A DNA stretch of 64,000 nucleotides from the NCBI GenBank assembly GCA_014773175.1, contig VXCM01000450.1, positions 62,001-126,000 of the forward strand, in the 5' to 3' direction. Origin of the DNA: Lucifuga dentata. Its lineage: Eukaryota; Chordata; Actinopteri; Ophidiiformes; Bythitidae. The first letter of the stretch is position 1. Every line of letters begins with the position of its first letter. The notes under the pieces were generated by a model. That model made no database searches. It was not told the DNA's origin and worked only from the letters and a program-made list of their open reading frames with translations. Both the position numbers and the translations under genes were made by a program. Positions 14,540 to 27,254 of the stretch are shown here, one piece after another.

Positions 14540-15069
14540 CCATTTCACAACATGCGCGCAGGATGAAGCCGGACGCAGCAGCAGCTTCGCCCTCAGGGCT
14601 TTTGCTCCATGCCTCGACTATAACCAACAATTTGGATTAAACGCGCGGATGAGAGCAATTACTGGACTTCATCTGTCACATTATCTTTATTGTCTGTCCG
14701 GTCGAACCGATAGTCAGATGAGTTGAGCAATGGCTGAAGAGATCTGAGCGTTAGACAGGCGCTTTAAATGAATCCAAACTAAAGAAAACCATTTTCATTT
14801 CAGTGCGCATCAGACTCCAAGAGCCTTCAGGTGGACATCATGTATAGATCGGCAGATTTGACACTCATAAAAACCCCGAGTGGGTTTTATTTCGGATTTC
14901 TGTGACCCACGGGACGCGTNGATTTGACACTCATAAAAACCCCGAGTGGGTTTTATTTCGGATTTCTGTGACCCACGGGACGCGTTTTTGGGGAAATTTC
15001 GGAGTGTGTTCCCTCGCTCCTGTTCGCTTTGCTCCGGTTCCTGCAGGACTCCAGAGTCGCGGAGAGCCC
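14540..15069 (+). promoter_or_regulatory. RGMA: Probable RGMA promoter and 5' UTR region
   Basis: Just upstream of the start codon the sequence turns CpG-containing (CATGCGCGCAGG near 14,551, AAACGCGCGGATG near 14,639, ACGCGT near 14,984), unlike the AT-rich upstream DNA. The start codon context is GAGCCCATGC. No TATA box decides a start site. An assembly join with a 65-base duplication falls inside (14,855-14,985), so the true 5' UTR is shorter than shown. Confidence 0.45.
14855..14985. repeat. 65-base direct duplication around a single N (assembly join)
   Basis: Bases 14,855-14,919 are repeated exactly at 14,921-14,985 with one N between (14,920). This is what results when two overlapping contig ends are placed side by side instead of merged. 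It lies in the RGMA 5' leader. Confidence 0.9.
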
Positions 15070-15083
15070 ATGCAGCCACAAAG
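15070..15083 (+). CDS. RGMA: RGMA coding exon 1 (start exon)
   Basis: Only 14 coding bases: ATG plus codons for QPQ and two bases of an arginine codon, followed by the donor GTTAGT at 15,084. It is too short to show as an open frame, but it pairs with exon 2 to give MQPQRER, matching the known RGMA N-terminus MQPPRER. Confidence 0.85.
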
Positions 15084-18023
15084 GTTAGTTTGCTTTTATC
15101 GATTCCTATTCTCATTTTTAACCAACATTACGCGCAGTTCTGGGGAAGTGTTTTAACGGAGGGCGAGTGTCAGTTTTCGCGTTGCTTATTGGGTTTTCAA
15201 ACTGTGTCTCTGCTCCCAGTTTTGTCACGGTTTTGCCATCATGCGGTCTGGGAGATTTCTATATGATCTGTGTGGATCGGTTCTCTGCTACATGTATAAG
15301 AAACTAATAGAGAACTGATTCTGCAAAGAAGATGCATAATTTTGACTTGTACGATTTGACCAAAACATTGACAAGATATTAAGGGTAAAATATTGACCAA
15401 GATAAACTCATCATCAGCTTGATTTATCACATTGTCATAATTTATTACAGCTACTGGATACAAACTAGATCATCATTTCTAATAAAAAAAAAAAAAGNGA
15501 AAAAAAAAAAAAAAAAGCTAAATGCATTGTTGGCTGCAGATTTTAAGCCTTTCAATCCAAACTGCATGACAGCAGCAGTTTGAGCAATAACAGAGCTGTC
15601 CATAAAGCATAAATTTAATGACAGGTTCAGTTGTCCTAATGCCATGTGCGTTTGTGTCATGGTTTCATATCAGAGCTCACAAACAAGCGCCATCTGTTGG
15701 AGAAGAAGATAAATCCGCTATGATTGTCAAGACATGCACAGCAAATGTTCTGGACACAGTCTGACACTGGACAAAAGAAATGTAAAGAATCAGCCACATT
15801 AAATACGGACATTATTCTAAAAACGGCCTGTTATCATCTCCGCTTTAAATAACAGGCTGATGATGTAATTGACATCATAAAACGTGATTGAGAGCACATT
15901 ATGCCTGCTGGATTTATGAAGACATTATTGTTATATGTCACCTTTATGTGTGGAGCGCCTGTCTGTTATCTCTCTCCCTTTGTTGAAAGCCATTTCGTTT
16001 TCTTTGTTAAAATCTACTGGTCAGAGATAGTTTGTGATGTCATTTCATGGTGATGCAAATAGCTGGGGGTCTGTAAAACACCATACATAAAAAAAAATGT
16101 CTGTTCCTTAAAAAATAAAAATATTTTGATCAATCAGTAAATCATATCATACTATCACCCACAGCTGATATCTGGTAGCAAACACTTGATTTAGAAAACA
16201 CTACTGGTGAGAACATGTCCAAAACTGGTCACTGGATATAATAATGAATAATTTGCCATTCCTAGTTCAGAATAAGGAAGTATCTTTAAAAAAATAACGA
16301 CATGGCTATTCTGATTAAAGAAATTCTCAGTCAGAAGATCTGTCGGTATATTCAGTTACTTGATCTAATGAAAATCTGTGAAATTGTTGGTTTGTCCTTT
16401 TGCAGAGCTCTTAAAATCTAGTGCTCATTAAAGACCGAAGTATTAATGCCAAAGCTTTCCTAACTTAAAACTATTGATAAGTTGCTAATTTTGCATAAAA
16501 AACACCAAATGACTAAAAACATTAAACATTTCTTATTTAACCAAAATCTTAGCCAATATTTCAAATGCATTAATAATACGCATGATAATTCACAAACACA
16601 AGCCTTTGTCTTCAGTTTATGGTGCAACAGGTGAAGACTTCCTGGAAATTTTGATAATTTTATAGCAAACAACCTGGTATGAATCAACTGACAATTAGTC
16701 ACACCTGACCATATCTGCATCAAAGTCCTTGTTAATAACACATCTTCATTTCTGAGTTTACTTCTACATGGACATTAGTTACTAAAAATCCCCAAATTTC
16801 CACAATTCACCAAACCCCAATTCATCACCAAGCAGCTTCCACCTTTCAGCTACAGTCATTCATTTCAGATGTTGAATGCTACTGTATTAGAAGTAGAAAA
16901 GTCTTCGCAGGGCCACCCACCCCTGTAGCAAACATGTGGAGACTCAGACCTCATTGTACATGAAGGTATCCATCATCCATGAGAGGGACAGCGATCACAA
17001 AGACATTCAGTGCACTATGGAAAAATACAACCACAGGATAGGCAGCCATACATCTCGTTACGGTTTGTTTCAAAGGACAACATAACGTGTCATTTGTCGA
17101 AATGAAATATAATGAAAGTAGGTGGGCTTATAAAAAAATACTCAAATCCTTTATGTGAAAGTAGCACAGTGGAAAATTCCTCCATTACTCTATCTGAAAT
17201 TTTACTTAAGCACAAATAAACATGCATTAGCAGTAACATGTACTTAAATACAAATGAAACTTCTTATTGCTTGTTTTTACATTATTATATTATTGATGTA
17301 TATTAACAGTGAGCAGTACTTGAACTGGTCTGTGGAACACTGGCTGTTGGATGGGTGTTTGGTTTTATTTTAACACATACTTAAGGAGAAAAATCATCCA
17401 CACAGCAGCTAAATGGAGCAATCAGATAAATGTAGTGGAGAAAAAAGTGCAGTGTTCTCCTTTGAAACATAAATGAAAGTATGTCCGTAAGTACAATTCT
17501 TCAGTAAATGTACTTAGTTCCAACCTGATACTTTTTGTAACTCTATTTGCATTTGAAATTCTTTTTTGTTGTAATAGTGTTCATGGTAGTAGTGATATCC
17601 ATAATGTGTTAAATCATATGCTCACGTTTTTTGTTTTTTTTAAACACAAACCAAAGCATTTTGATGTTTTTCTGCACATAAAAGTGTTTATATTGGTGGT
17701 TGTTTTCCTTAGTTTTGTTCTTTTGTATTACACATTCCTTTATGGAGGGAGGAGAGTCTTTTTCCTTTTCAGGTGTCCCCCAAAGTGAAATGATTATTAT
17801 GATCTTCTAGCAAATCAAGCATTTCTTACACGGTGTTGCGGAGAAGCACTTTGTGGGTCCAAAAGACTTGGTCGTTGTGGAACAAGTCTGCACATTGAGA
17901 TGTAATTTGAAACTGGCAAAGGGGGGTTTAAGTGCACAACAGGCATCCCTGATTGGTTCAGTGTGTTAGCAGAGGCTGCACCTCCTCGACACTCCCTAAA
18001 AGGAGACACACACACACACACAC

Positions 18024-18060
<37 letters not shown>

Positions 18061-21000
18061 TCACACACACACACATATGTACACGGGTTCTTTTCTGCCC
18101 AGAGAAGGCAAAAACGAGTGTGACTTCTTACCCAGCTGCGATGATAGTTCAGGACAGAGCTCAGACCTCTTTGTGGACTCTCTTTGGGTTTTCTGTACCT
18201 GGACTCAGTGCTCTTAACTCTCCTCTGCATTTCTCACTCCGCTTTGAGCAGGGAGAGGAGTAAAGTGCGACCCCGAGCTGGATGGATGGTTATGGGGAAA
18301 AGAGGAAGAGCCTCGGCGCTTGAAGTGTGCAGAGTCCTCGCAGTGTTTCTCTCACTCTTCCCCTCTGGTAAGATTATGCACATTTTTATTCTTTATACTC
18401 TGCTGGACATGTTTGTTAAAGTCTACTCCAAGGTGATCTTTGTAAATCCTCTGTGTTAAGCATATAAACTCAGTCTTTCCTGAAGTATCTGTTTCTTATC
18501 CTTGGACAGCAAAGTTGCAAATTCTGTGCAGTTGAAATCCCACTACACTTAAGAAAAAAGATACCATTAACAGTCTACATATTAGAGTTTTAAGGGAAAG
18601 TGCTGACATGCAAAGCCTTGGAAAATGTTTGGAAAATATTAGAACAAGTCTGAATATGAGACGTTTTGGATATTAACTGTAACTTTAGTCAGTAAATGTC
18701 CTTGAAGGAGGATGACAAACCAAACACGGAGGTCTTACAGGAGCTGCTGCAGCCCTCAAACCTTGTTTTGTTTGGGGGGATGGGGATGCCTCTGTATTTC
18801 ACATTAACTCCGCAAATTTTTTCAACGTTAAGTTTCAAGTAAGTGGTAATTTTGCATTTTGAGATGATGAAAAAAAAAAGCATGTTATTTATTTATTCAT
18901 TTATTTATTTAGTTTGATTTACCATTGTTCTCAATGTATATCAAAGATCAAAGTGGCAGTTTTAAAGACCACCTATAAGTTTTTGACTATTATAAAGTAT
19001 TATTATAAACAAAACTCCTCAAAAATCACCATAATACTTCCATAGACAATCAGGTTAATAGATGGTGAGTTCAGTGTTAATCTCTGTTACTATAAGCAAG
19101 GCCGTACACAGGATTTTTCAAATACTGGGGTCCCAAGCCCATGACCCCTACCCCACCCTCAACAAAATTAGGACCACACAACAAGAAACAGTCTAAGGCT
19201 GGAAGTAACAATATTTTTTTTAATTAATGTGTTGATTATTTGTTCTAATAAATTAATCATTTTGTCTACAAAATGTCAAAAATACTGACAAATGCCCATC
19301 AACCCAAATTACACTGATATGAAACAAAGACAAATCCTCAGATTGAAGAACCAAATGAGGTTTGGCATTTTTATTTCATAAATGACAGAAAATGTTTAAA
19401 AGATGCTGAAACAGTCTGTAATGTTTTTTTAAAATCAAACTCGATTTTTAAAAATTAACTGTCTTGTATTTTCTTTAAATTTTCGTTCTTTATCTATTGG
19501 TCTAAATTCTCCTTCACAGTCAGTACATCAATTATTTATACTCCGTTTAAGGCAATAATGAGAATAAGATGTATATGGATGGAATTAGTTAGAAATATGT
19601 GGTTTGCCAAATACACATGACGCATCGCATAATTGGAATATTTAGAGTCTGCCAGGTGAGGAAATGCATACAAGATACACATACGGTGGCTTACTCCGAT
19701 TAGGATGTTTTCATGACCAAATAAATCGATTTACAATCATATAATCTACAGGTAGGTCTATTACTCAGTTAGCTTACTCCGATTATACCAATTTCAGTCT
19801 AACTAAGGTGTGTACATGACTCTGATTTGTTGCTTTTATCCGAGTATAATCAAAGTTTTAACATGCATGTAAACTGAATGCCAGGAATGCCATTCTGTTG
19901 GGGAAATACTGAATATTTGTCTGTGTTTGTCAAACTGAAAGTAGTCAAATTTTAAACATATTGCATCTATAAAAAATTTTTTTTAAAAACTGGAATCAGC
20001 CTTTAAAAACTTACATACATTAGGAATTATAGAAAGTAAACCCACCCTAAGGTTACTGAAACATCAAAAAAATAAAGATGGGATCTTGGTAACGTCAGTA
20101 GCTTTGGTCCTAGAGGAATTCATATCATCCTCCTAAAATGTAGTGAGATCTTTTTGCAGTGGGAACACCTCACCCTTTGCACATTTGCAAAACCCTTATC
20201 ACTTTCCCTCTTAAGTCACCTACCATCAAACAACAACATGATAATGTGCTGATAGTTGAGATGAAGATTAGTTTATTGCCATCTATCAAATGAGCGGTAA
20301 ATGGAGAGGCATGGGGGATGGGGAGAGCTGCGGTGAAGCTATCAGGAAGGATTTTGTTTAAAGTGTGACTTCAAAGTGTTGATATGGTTTCCCCTTTGAG
20401 ACACTGGTGAAACTTCTCACAGCGCTTACTGGTGAAGGCTTTATTAGTGAAGGTAATCCTACTCAAACATGGTGTCGCAACAGAGCACTGAGAAATGTTT
20501 GAACAACATTTGTGAAAGAGTTGGCCGGTTGTGGAATTAAAACTAGAGACAACAGTCAGCCAGCATTTATTATCACTAAAGGTGTAGATTAAAGTCCCAA
20601 ATGGCATTTAGTGCACAAAAGCCGAGGTCTCTGTCTGTAAAATGGAAGTACACCTTGTTTTATTATTTGTACTTTTCATAGGGCTGGAATGATTTCTCCT
20701 TCCTTTTAAATAGTAGTTTTGGAAACACATATGGATTTAAAATACATTCATTGGCAAATTTATGTTTTATTATTATAATATGTGTCATTTTCACGTTTGA
20801 ACCTAAGAGAAACAACATTAGCTGGGTGGGTATTAGGCATTAACTCCGCTGATTCATTGTCAAGTTCTTGATGATCATGTTTTAGCACGAGTAATAAGTA
20901 AATATGCTATAATAAAACCTCATCAATAAGTCAAAGTGTATTTGCAGCCCTTACTAACTTGTTGTTACTAACTTGTACTAAGCCTCTGCTTTCATGCTTT

Positions 21001-24000
21001 TATTCAAACTCTGTCCTTTGTTCCTCCCTGACAGCGAGTCTACAGTGCAAAATCCTCAAGTGTAACTCAGAATTTTGGGCGTCCACCTCAAACTCTGGAC
21101 CGGAGGAGGAGTTCTGTACAGCTCTGCGTGCGTACAACAGCTGTGTACGCCGGACCGCCCGTACCTGCAGGGGTGACCTGGCGTACCACTCAGCCCAACA
21201 TGGCATAGAGGATCTAATGAGCCAACACAACTGCTCCAAAGAGGGGCCTACATCCCAACCACGTGCCCGCACCCCACTTCCTCCTCCACCCCCGCAGCTC
21301 CTGCCTGACAGCCAGGAACGCTCCGATGGTCCAGAGATGTGCCACTATGAGCGTAGCCTTCCACGCAACACAGCCCTACCTAATTACACCCACTGTGGCT
21401 TCTTTGGAGACCCACACCTCCGAACATTTGGTGACGACTTCCAGACGTGTAAGGTGGAAGGAGCCTGGCCACTCATCCATAACAAATACCTGTCTGTGCA
21501 GGTGACCAACACTCCTGTAGTGCCTGGCTCTATGGCTACTGCCACCAGCAAGGTGGGCCACTTTCCTGTTCATCCTGTGTGCATGTTTTTATGTTGTATC
21601 ATGACCATAATTCTATTCAAAAAAGAGCAAATGAGTTGTTGGCAGCTTTAGTTTTGGGTCTTTAAATGTATTTATAGGTTTTATGCATTTATATTTGTGC
21701 ACGAGTGTGTTCTTTCATGTGGTCAGATTGTGAGAGCTGCTGTGGGCTGTTTCTCTGTCACACTGCGGAGTCTGCTTAAAGTTTGGATGGGCGCCATAAC
21801 AGATAAAAGCACCAAACCCACTACAATGCTGAGATCTTGATAAGCTCCATCAATGATCTGTTGGTATTATAACAGCAGTGTCAGATCAGATGTTACCATG
21901 AGGCTGTGGACCTCAAAGCTTTTTACTTTCACAAAGCTTTCCACGGTGGATGATGTTTGACCTACTTAGTGTGCAGTTCACACTGAACATATTTTGCACA
22001 AAACTGTAGCCATTTTCTCCACATTGTTAGCCATTTTCATTCATTTTATCAGGAGCACATATCTCATTATCATTGTTTTTCTTAATAGTACATTGAATGG
22101 CTGTCTCTGAAACAACTATAAGAGTATTTGTAGCAGACACTTTCACTTAGTTTCTCCAGACTTTGGCAGCCATAATAATGTACCTCAATCATTTGTAGAG
22201 TATTATGACTGGAGTACTTAAACTAAGGTATAATAGGACTAGTTTAATCACATCTGTAGAAAGTATAATTGTCTATAATCAAGGTTTCTTAATGATTCTT
22301 TATTAAGCGTTCATGCATTTTTTTAAGCACTTTAAGTAATGATATTTTTATGTTGCTGTTCTTGGAAGCAAATGAGAGGGCTTTTAAAAGATCTCGATTC
22401 TGGACAAAGGGAAAACAAGGCAGCAGCCAATGCCACCTGTGCAAACAAGGCCCTCCTAGCAAAAGATCTGGATTGCCAGAGCTCTTTGTGTCAGTACATT
22501 GCTCTTGCTACAGCAAATAAAACTATCAATTGCCATTTTAATTCTAATAACATCATAATAGACCTATTTTGCTTTGTCTTCATTATAAGCTGATGAAATA
22601 ACAAGGAGAAAAGCAGGAGGTTGGTGACAATGTTACTGTAGGGGTAATGTCAGTCTAGTTTTAATAGAATATTCTGTAGTCTGCCTGTTGTCTGTCCACA
22701 TCAGTAGCTATTTTTGTCCTGATGCCACTGCTTTGACAATAGCTCATTGGCGTCCCGGTGAAACCAAGCTTGCAGAGGACTGACCAGTCTCACTTAATTA
22801 GCTACAGAGTGTATCCCTGTGTAACTGGCCCATCGCCACTCCCTGGAGCATAGTTCTGGGGTTCACAGGCAGGTTTTTCAGCGCTATGAATGGATCGTCT
22901 TTGTGTCTGCAAACTGAGGCCTGATTTTACATGGCCGGGACTCATGTTTTTTGAGGGCGTTTACCTTGGCCTCCCCTATATAGAGCCAGAGCTGAAATGT
23001 GACTCTTACGTGGGGTTGTGGGGTAGATGGCACATATTGCACAAACTTGTTCCTAATGAAAAGTTTAAGTACTTCCCTTTCTCATTAAAGTAATGAAAAC
23101 ACCAAAGACTACTAATACAAAAGCTGTTTTTCATCTGTAAGTACAATTTTGAGGTATTTGTACTTAGTTTTTATATTGTGCAGTGCCTTCTACTTTTATT
23201 CAACCATAATGCACAGGGAAATACTTGTACTCCACTACATTTAATTTACGTCTGTGGTTATTTTTCAGATAAAATCTAAATTCAGCATGAGATACACTCA
23301 TAAAATATTACCGTTGTTGGGTCAAACTTTGTATGTCAGCCTTGTTTCAGCTAGATTGCGCACTGTGTTGCAGACAATACCTCAAGAGATGGTGCATGTA
23401 ATCCTTCAACACACCTAAAGGCATAAAAATACACAAAACTGGAGGTACAAGGTTATTTATACTGTTGGATGAAAAGCCTTGTATTCCCAGTTTTGGTTAT
23501 TTAATTACTGATGTATCAACATGTATCAGACAACTATTAATGCATTATTAATTTAACATTAACAGGAACATTCTTCACAATGATTCTTTACTTTTGAAAC
23601 ATAACAGTATGTTGAAATGCTTGTACTTCTATTTAAGTGGAATACCTAATGACTGAAGTACTTCCTTGACTATTAATGACTGCATAGTTTAATCTCTAAG
23701 AAAAGCTGCCAAAAGCTGACAAGTTTTCCCTTTTTGTCTCTCTTCTTGCAGCTGACAATCATCTTCAAGAATTTCCAGGAGTGTGTGGATGAGAAGGTGT
23801 ACCATGCAGAGACAGATGAGCTGCCAGCTGCATTTGCAGATGGCTCCAAGAACGGAGGGGATCGGCACGGAGCTAACACACTGCGTGTGGTGGAGAAGGT
23901 TCCGGGACAGCATGTGGAGATTCAGGCCAGGTACATCGGAACAACCATAGTGGTTCGGCAAGTGGGCCGCTACTTGACCTTTGCCGTGCGGATGCCGGAG

Positions 24001-24453
24001 GAAGTCGTGAACTCTGTAGAAGAAGGTGATAATCAGGACTTGTATTTGTGTCTTCACGGCTGTCCTGCCAACCAGCGCATTGACTTCAGGAACTTCAGGG
24101 CTCGGGCAGTGGAGGCTCATGGTGCAGGCAGGACCAGGAGTGGCACCACGGCACATGGCTTCACCTACCAGTCTGCCAAGGTCAAGTGCAAAGAGCGCCT
24201 TCCAGTGGAGGACCTCTATTTTCAGTCCTGCGTGTTTGACCTTCTCTCCTCTGGAGACATAAACTTCACCATGGCAGCCTATTATGCTTTTGAGGATGTA
24301 AAAATGCTCCATTCAAACAGCAACAGATACCACATCTTTGAAAAGGATGCGTTCATGAGTAATGCAGCACAGAGGGGCACAGATTTACTTTCACTCTTTC
24401 TCCTCAACTGTGTTGCTGTTTTAGTTTGGATTGAGTGGTGCACAGGTCTATAG
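15070..24453 (+). CDS. RGMA: Repulsive guidance molecule A (4 coding exons)
   Basis: RGM proteins are GPI-anchored surface ligands for neogenin and co-receptors for BMPs; RGMA guides axons and acts in neural tube closure. Joining 15,070-15,083, 18,252-18,367, 21,035-21,552 and 23,752-24,453 gives 1,350 bases, 449 aa, against 450 in human RGMA. Each junction is GT/AG and keeps frame. The protein has an N-terminal signal segment ([10 protein letters not shown]), an RGD motif at residues 89-91, the autocatalytic cleavage site FGD-PH between D169 and P170, a von Willebrand type D-like region with conserved cysteines, and a hydrophobic C-terminus (about 428-449) for GPI attachment. The MQP start followed by RER and AGWM..G matches RGMA rather than RGMB. 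It is tail-to-tail with CHD2, as in human 15q26. Confidence 0.95.
15687..15700 (-). promoter_or_regulatory. CTCF-like motif in RGMA intron 1
   Basis: Reverse complement reads CCAACAGATGGCGC, close to the CTCF core CCASYAGRKGGCRS. Seen in sequence; binding is not shown. Confidence 0.35.
17120..17530. repeat. Teleost interspersed repeat (AAGTACTT-rich)
   Basis: The stretch carries the repeated pattern ACTTAAGTACA/AGTAC.TTCAG.AAATGTACTTAG that recurs at 23,120 and 27,020 in this window and is common in fish genomes as degenerate non-autonomous DNA transposons. Ends are not clear. Confidence 0.4.
18006..18076 (+). repeat. (CA)n-(TC)n-(CA)n compound microsatellite
   Basis: CA run, then a TC run, then CA again, about 175 bases upstream of RGMA coding exon 2. 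Confidence 0.9.
18252..18367 (+). CDS. RGMA: RGMA coding exon 2 (signal peptide)
   Basis: The acceptor TTTGAGCAG ends at 18,251 and the donor GTAAGA begins at 18,368. It encodes the basic leader ([11 protein letters not shown]) and the hydrophobic signal core (VLAVFLSLF). The exon enters with phase 2 and leaves with one base of an alanine codon. Confidence 0.9.
19085..19200. repeat. Probable transposon fragment
   Basis: A short motif set (AAGGCCGTACACAGG, GGGGTCCCAAGC) resembling the ends of degraded fish hAT-type elements, in RGMA intron 2. Resemblance is from memory and the ends are not defined. Confidence 0.25.
19560..19880. repeat. Probable non-autonomous DNA transposon in RGMA intron 2
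   Basis: Repeats of TTACTCCGATTA (19,692 and 19,783) and a terminal AACATGCATGTAAACTGAATGCC resemble a fish DNA-transposon family with GCATGTAAAC ends. Not resolved to a family. Confidence 0.3.
21035..21552 (+). CDS. RGMA: RGMA coding exon 3 (N-terminal RGM domain)
   Basis: Acceptor CCTGACAG, donor AAG|GTGGGC. It encodes residues 44-216: the cysteine-rich neogenin/BMP-binding helical domain ([37 protein letters not shown]), a proline-rich linker ([13 protein letters not shown]) that is longer in prolines than in human, and the self-cleavage site FGDPHLRTF. Confidence 0.95.
22340..22590. promoter_or_regulatory. Candidate conserved non-coding element in RGMA intron 3
   Basis: Complex, non-repetitive sequence (GATCTCGATTCTGGACAAAG, TTCTAATAACATCATAATAG) between AT-rich repeats. 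No exon borders fit, so an intronic enhancer is the best guess. Confidence 0.25.
22730..22960. promoter_or_regulatory. Candidate conserved non-coding element in RGMA intron 3
   Basis: A second complex island with a homeodomain core (ACTTAATTAGC) and higher GC than its flanks. Conservation not tested. Confidence 0.25.
23120..23660. repeat. Teleost interspersed repeat (AAGTACTT-rich)
   Basis: Same family pattern as 17,120-17,530: TAAGTACAATTTTGAGGTA and TACTTGTACTCCACTACATT, typical of degenerate fish non-autonomous elements. It ends close to the exon 4 acceptor. Confidence 0.4.
23752..24453 (+). CDS. RGMA: RGMA coding exon 4 (C-terminal RGM domain and GPI signal)
   Basis: Acceptor TTCTTGCAG; stop TAG at 24,451-24,453. 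It encodes residues 217-449, including [13 protein letters not shown], the strongly conserved [20 protein letters not shown], and the C-terminal hydrophobic GPI-attachment signal. The middle region after FRNF is divergent from human, as expected for that variable loop. Confidence 0.95.
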   Translation: MTIIFKNFQECVDEKVYHAETDELPAAFADGSKNGGDRHGANTLRVVEKVPGQHVEIQARYIGTTIVVRQVGRYLTFAVRMPEEVVNSVEEGDNQDLYLCLHGCPANQRIDFRNFRARAVEAHGAGRTRSGTTAHGFTYQSAKVKCKERLPVEDLYFQSCVFDLLSSGDINFTMAAYYAFEDVKMLHSNSNRYHIFEKDAFMSNAAQRGTDLLSLFLLNCVAVLVWIEWCTGL

Positions 24454-26765
24454 TCCCTTTACAACAGTGTTATCATTGGTCAGTGAGTGTTAAAGAGAAC
24501 CACTGTTGTGTCTCACATCAGCTCCAATCCACTGCTCTGATTCTGAGTCATTGCAGCCCTAAGTCTCATTTTTGTTGTACTGTCATGTCTAGATTTCAGT
24601 CTAATGCCAAGCTGAGTTTACCGTGCCCTCACCTATCATCACGTGTATTTAGCAGGTTCATAGAACTGATCTTTGATGAGAGCAGCGGTGAGAGACCCGG
24701 CTACCTCAGAGCTCAGGATATCCAGCTGGGATTAAATCCCACATTCTCACTGGGGCTGCATGTCTGTGGGAAGCCGGACAAGATGATCTTTTGCAGAAAG
24801 AGGAGTTTGCTGATCCTCCTCCCCTGATCCCCTCATTGGTGCCTAGCCAGTGAAGCTCTCTGTGGCTCATGTGGCAAGGCGAGAGGACCTGACAGGGGCT
24901 TTTGTTAACCTAAGGCCAGAAGCAGCTCCATGTTTGATTAGTTTCCAGCTTTGGAAAAGCCTGAGGAAGCATGCAGCCAAAGGGATGTCAGAGCAGCGTC
25001 TCCAGTTGTCTGCCATGGAGATTAATGGGCCATGTTGTTAGGCTGTGTGTGTGTTTGTGTGTGTGTGTGCATTAGAACATATTTGTGTGCAGAATTCTGT
25101 GTCTGTGGTTTATTTTGTGTGTTTCAGGGTCCAAGAGATAAGAAATTAGATAACGGACCTCCTGTGGGAGAAACATTTCCCATGTCTTTACATTGCACCC
25201 AGAATTCTAACATAGAAAATGTGTCCATGGTCAGTGAAAATGGACTGTCATGTAGTAAATTCCTTAGGAAACTGCTAATAACTTCTTTTCATCTGTATGT
25301 CTTTTTCAGTGTCATGCACTGCACATGCATTTCACTCCATTATTTGAGCAGACATGCAGATCAGTGTTCAGTAAGAGATCATTTTAATGTGAATGTAACT
25401 AACAAACAGCAAAGAACAAAGTCAGCTAAGGATAGAATGCAGAAATGTTTACATAATGTATATCAAACTCATCAGACAGACTATGATTCATCATTGAGCA
25501 TTTTCTGAGTTTGAATCTCTCCATTTCAACTCTCAGTTGTTGTGATCAAACGTGTCGATCCTGTCTGCTCCTTTAGTGCAGGTTGTAAAGATGTTACCTC
25601 CAGTCAGTGTAGCATCTTACACTGTACAACAGTGTGCTGACCTGACTGTGGTTTAGTGAACACGTCTATAGATGTAAATTCATGGCTTAGGTCATTGCCA
25701 AAGAACAAGTCCTTGTGCCAACAATTTGCTAACATCTGAATTTTCATCTTTCACTCTAGTTAGAGGACTTACATGACTCACATTTTGGAGACTGTTTATT
25801 GTATATTACTTGTGTTTGTGGGTGAATTCGCTGTATGCAGAATGGCCAAAAAAGCTCTTGAAAAATAACAGTAACACACATACACTGTAAAAGCTGCGTT
25901 TGTTTCTTGTGTTCTACGATCTGTAGATTGTGTTCTACGAGTACGTTCCATACCTTCCATTGATTACAGTATCTGGCAGTATGTAAGTCATCTTTTAAAG
26001 TACTGTTACTTCTTATGCTCATTTATACTTACACTGAAGTATTTGGCAGGAATTACTACTGCTATTGGAATATATATTGGTGCAGTTTGGCAAAACAAAA
26101 AAAAAAAAAAAANAAAAAAAAAAAAAAAACAAATAAATGATTGTAATGTTGAATCTTGTGTTAATAGATGTAATTTGTATTGTGAGTTTTGCAGTAAATG
26201 GTTCTACATGGGTAATGTGAGATTGTACATATGTTTTGTGAGTTGTTGAGATTTATTTGTATATTACCAGTTGTGTTTGAATTTATCACTCCAGTTTATG
26301 TACATCAGATATTTTGGTGAATGTGAACCTTTTTTTTTTTATTTTAAAAGGGATTTTGTGGAAACATGAACACCACAAAACAACATATTCATTAATATGC
26401 TGACAGACTTTGTGCTTTTCTGCGGGTGGGAGTGATGAAGACCTGGTTGTCATCACTCTTCACTTAACTGATTGTCGACCAACTCACACAGCTTGAATAC
26501 ATCCACTTTATCTAGAAAGGGAATGTAGGAACGTGTTCTGTGGCGTTCATGTTTTTGAGTTTAAGCACTTTATGTTTTCTTTTCATTTAGCTCTTATTTT
26601 GTTTGGAATTCTGTCAGACTTGTAAAGGTTAAAAAAAGAATAAAAAAATATCTCAATGGGAAATGCCAGAAAGATCAAACTGTGTATGTAAAGCAAATGT
26701 GGTGCCACACGCCAGCTGTTTATAATGTAAATTATTTATTGAATAAAAGAAAATGTCTTGTTAAT
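24454..26765 (+). other. RGMA: RGMA 3' untranslated region
   Basis: From the stop codon to just past the AATAAA at 26,742-26,747; an earlier AATAAA is at 26,639-26,644. No further coding frame is convincing. It contains a short GT run (about 25,043-25,068) and a poly-A assembly join with an N at 26,113. The exact cleavage site is inferred. Confidence 0.55.
26742..26747 (+). terminator. RGMA: Polyadenylation signal of RGMA
   Basis: Canonical AATAAA on the + strand (TTGAATAAAAGAAAATG), about 2.3 kb after the RGMA stop and before repeat-rich spacer DNA. Confidence 0.55.
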
Positions 26766-26830
26766 GAGCTGCTGTTGCATTTTTTGAAAATCTTCATTTC
26801 TGTTGTCTTACTGCAATTTGCAATACTTGA

Positions 26831-26843
26831 CTGCCCCCTGCTG
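26831..26843 (-). promoter_or_regulatory. CTCF-like motif downstream of RGMA
   Basis: Reverse complement reads CAGCAGGGGGCAG, a good match to the CTCF core CCAGCAGGGGGC. It sits between the convergent 3' ends of RGMA and CHD2. Confidence 0.4.
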
Positions 26844-27019
26844 TAAAGTCATGATATGACCAGATCTGCAGTGATGGTACTTGGAATTAGAATAGTATTT
26901 TTATAGTGATATCAAATAAATAAAAAAATAAATATAATATAAAATAAATAAAATACACATCAAATGCCGAGGTTAGGTGTGTTTTAATCAATATAGCAAT
27001 ATATCAATATATCAGTGTG

Positions 27020-27190
27020 TAAAGTGGTGAAGTAAAAATGCATTGTTATAGTACTTAGTATTTTAGTCAGTATCTGACTTTGGGTATTTTTATTTTCATA
27101 AACATTTTACTTTACTTCACTACATTTCCAAAATGAAGTATTTTAACTCCATTTCTTTTTCAGTACAAATTCATTACTACCTACAAAATA
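27020..27190. repeat. Teleost interspersed repeat (AAGTACTT-rich)
   Basis: Third stretch with the TAGTACTTAGTATTTT and TTTACTTTACTTCACTAC pattern of the repeats at 17,120 and 23,120. Confidence 0.35.
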
Positions 27191-27254
27191 AATTCTTAAA
27201 AAGATAACAGTGGTGAATTCACCATATCCAGAGAGAGCAGATGAGCAGATGAGT

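Noticed and set aside
21000..21272. Antisense frames opposite RGMA exon 3
   Set aside because: Shadows of the real exon; the sense frame matches RGMA throughout with correct phases.
23689..24312. 207-codon - strand frame opposite RGMA exon 4
   Set aside because: Shadow of the GC-richer sense exon; no homology and no splice sites of its own.
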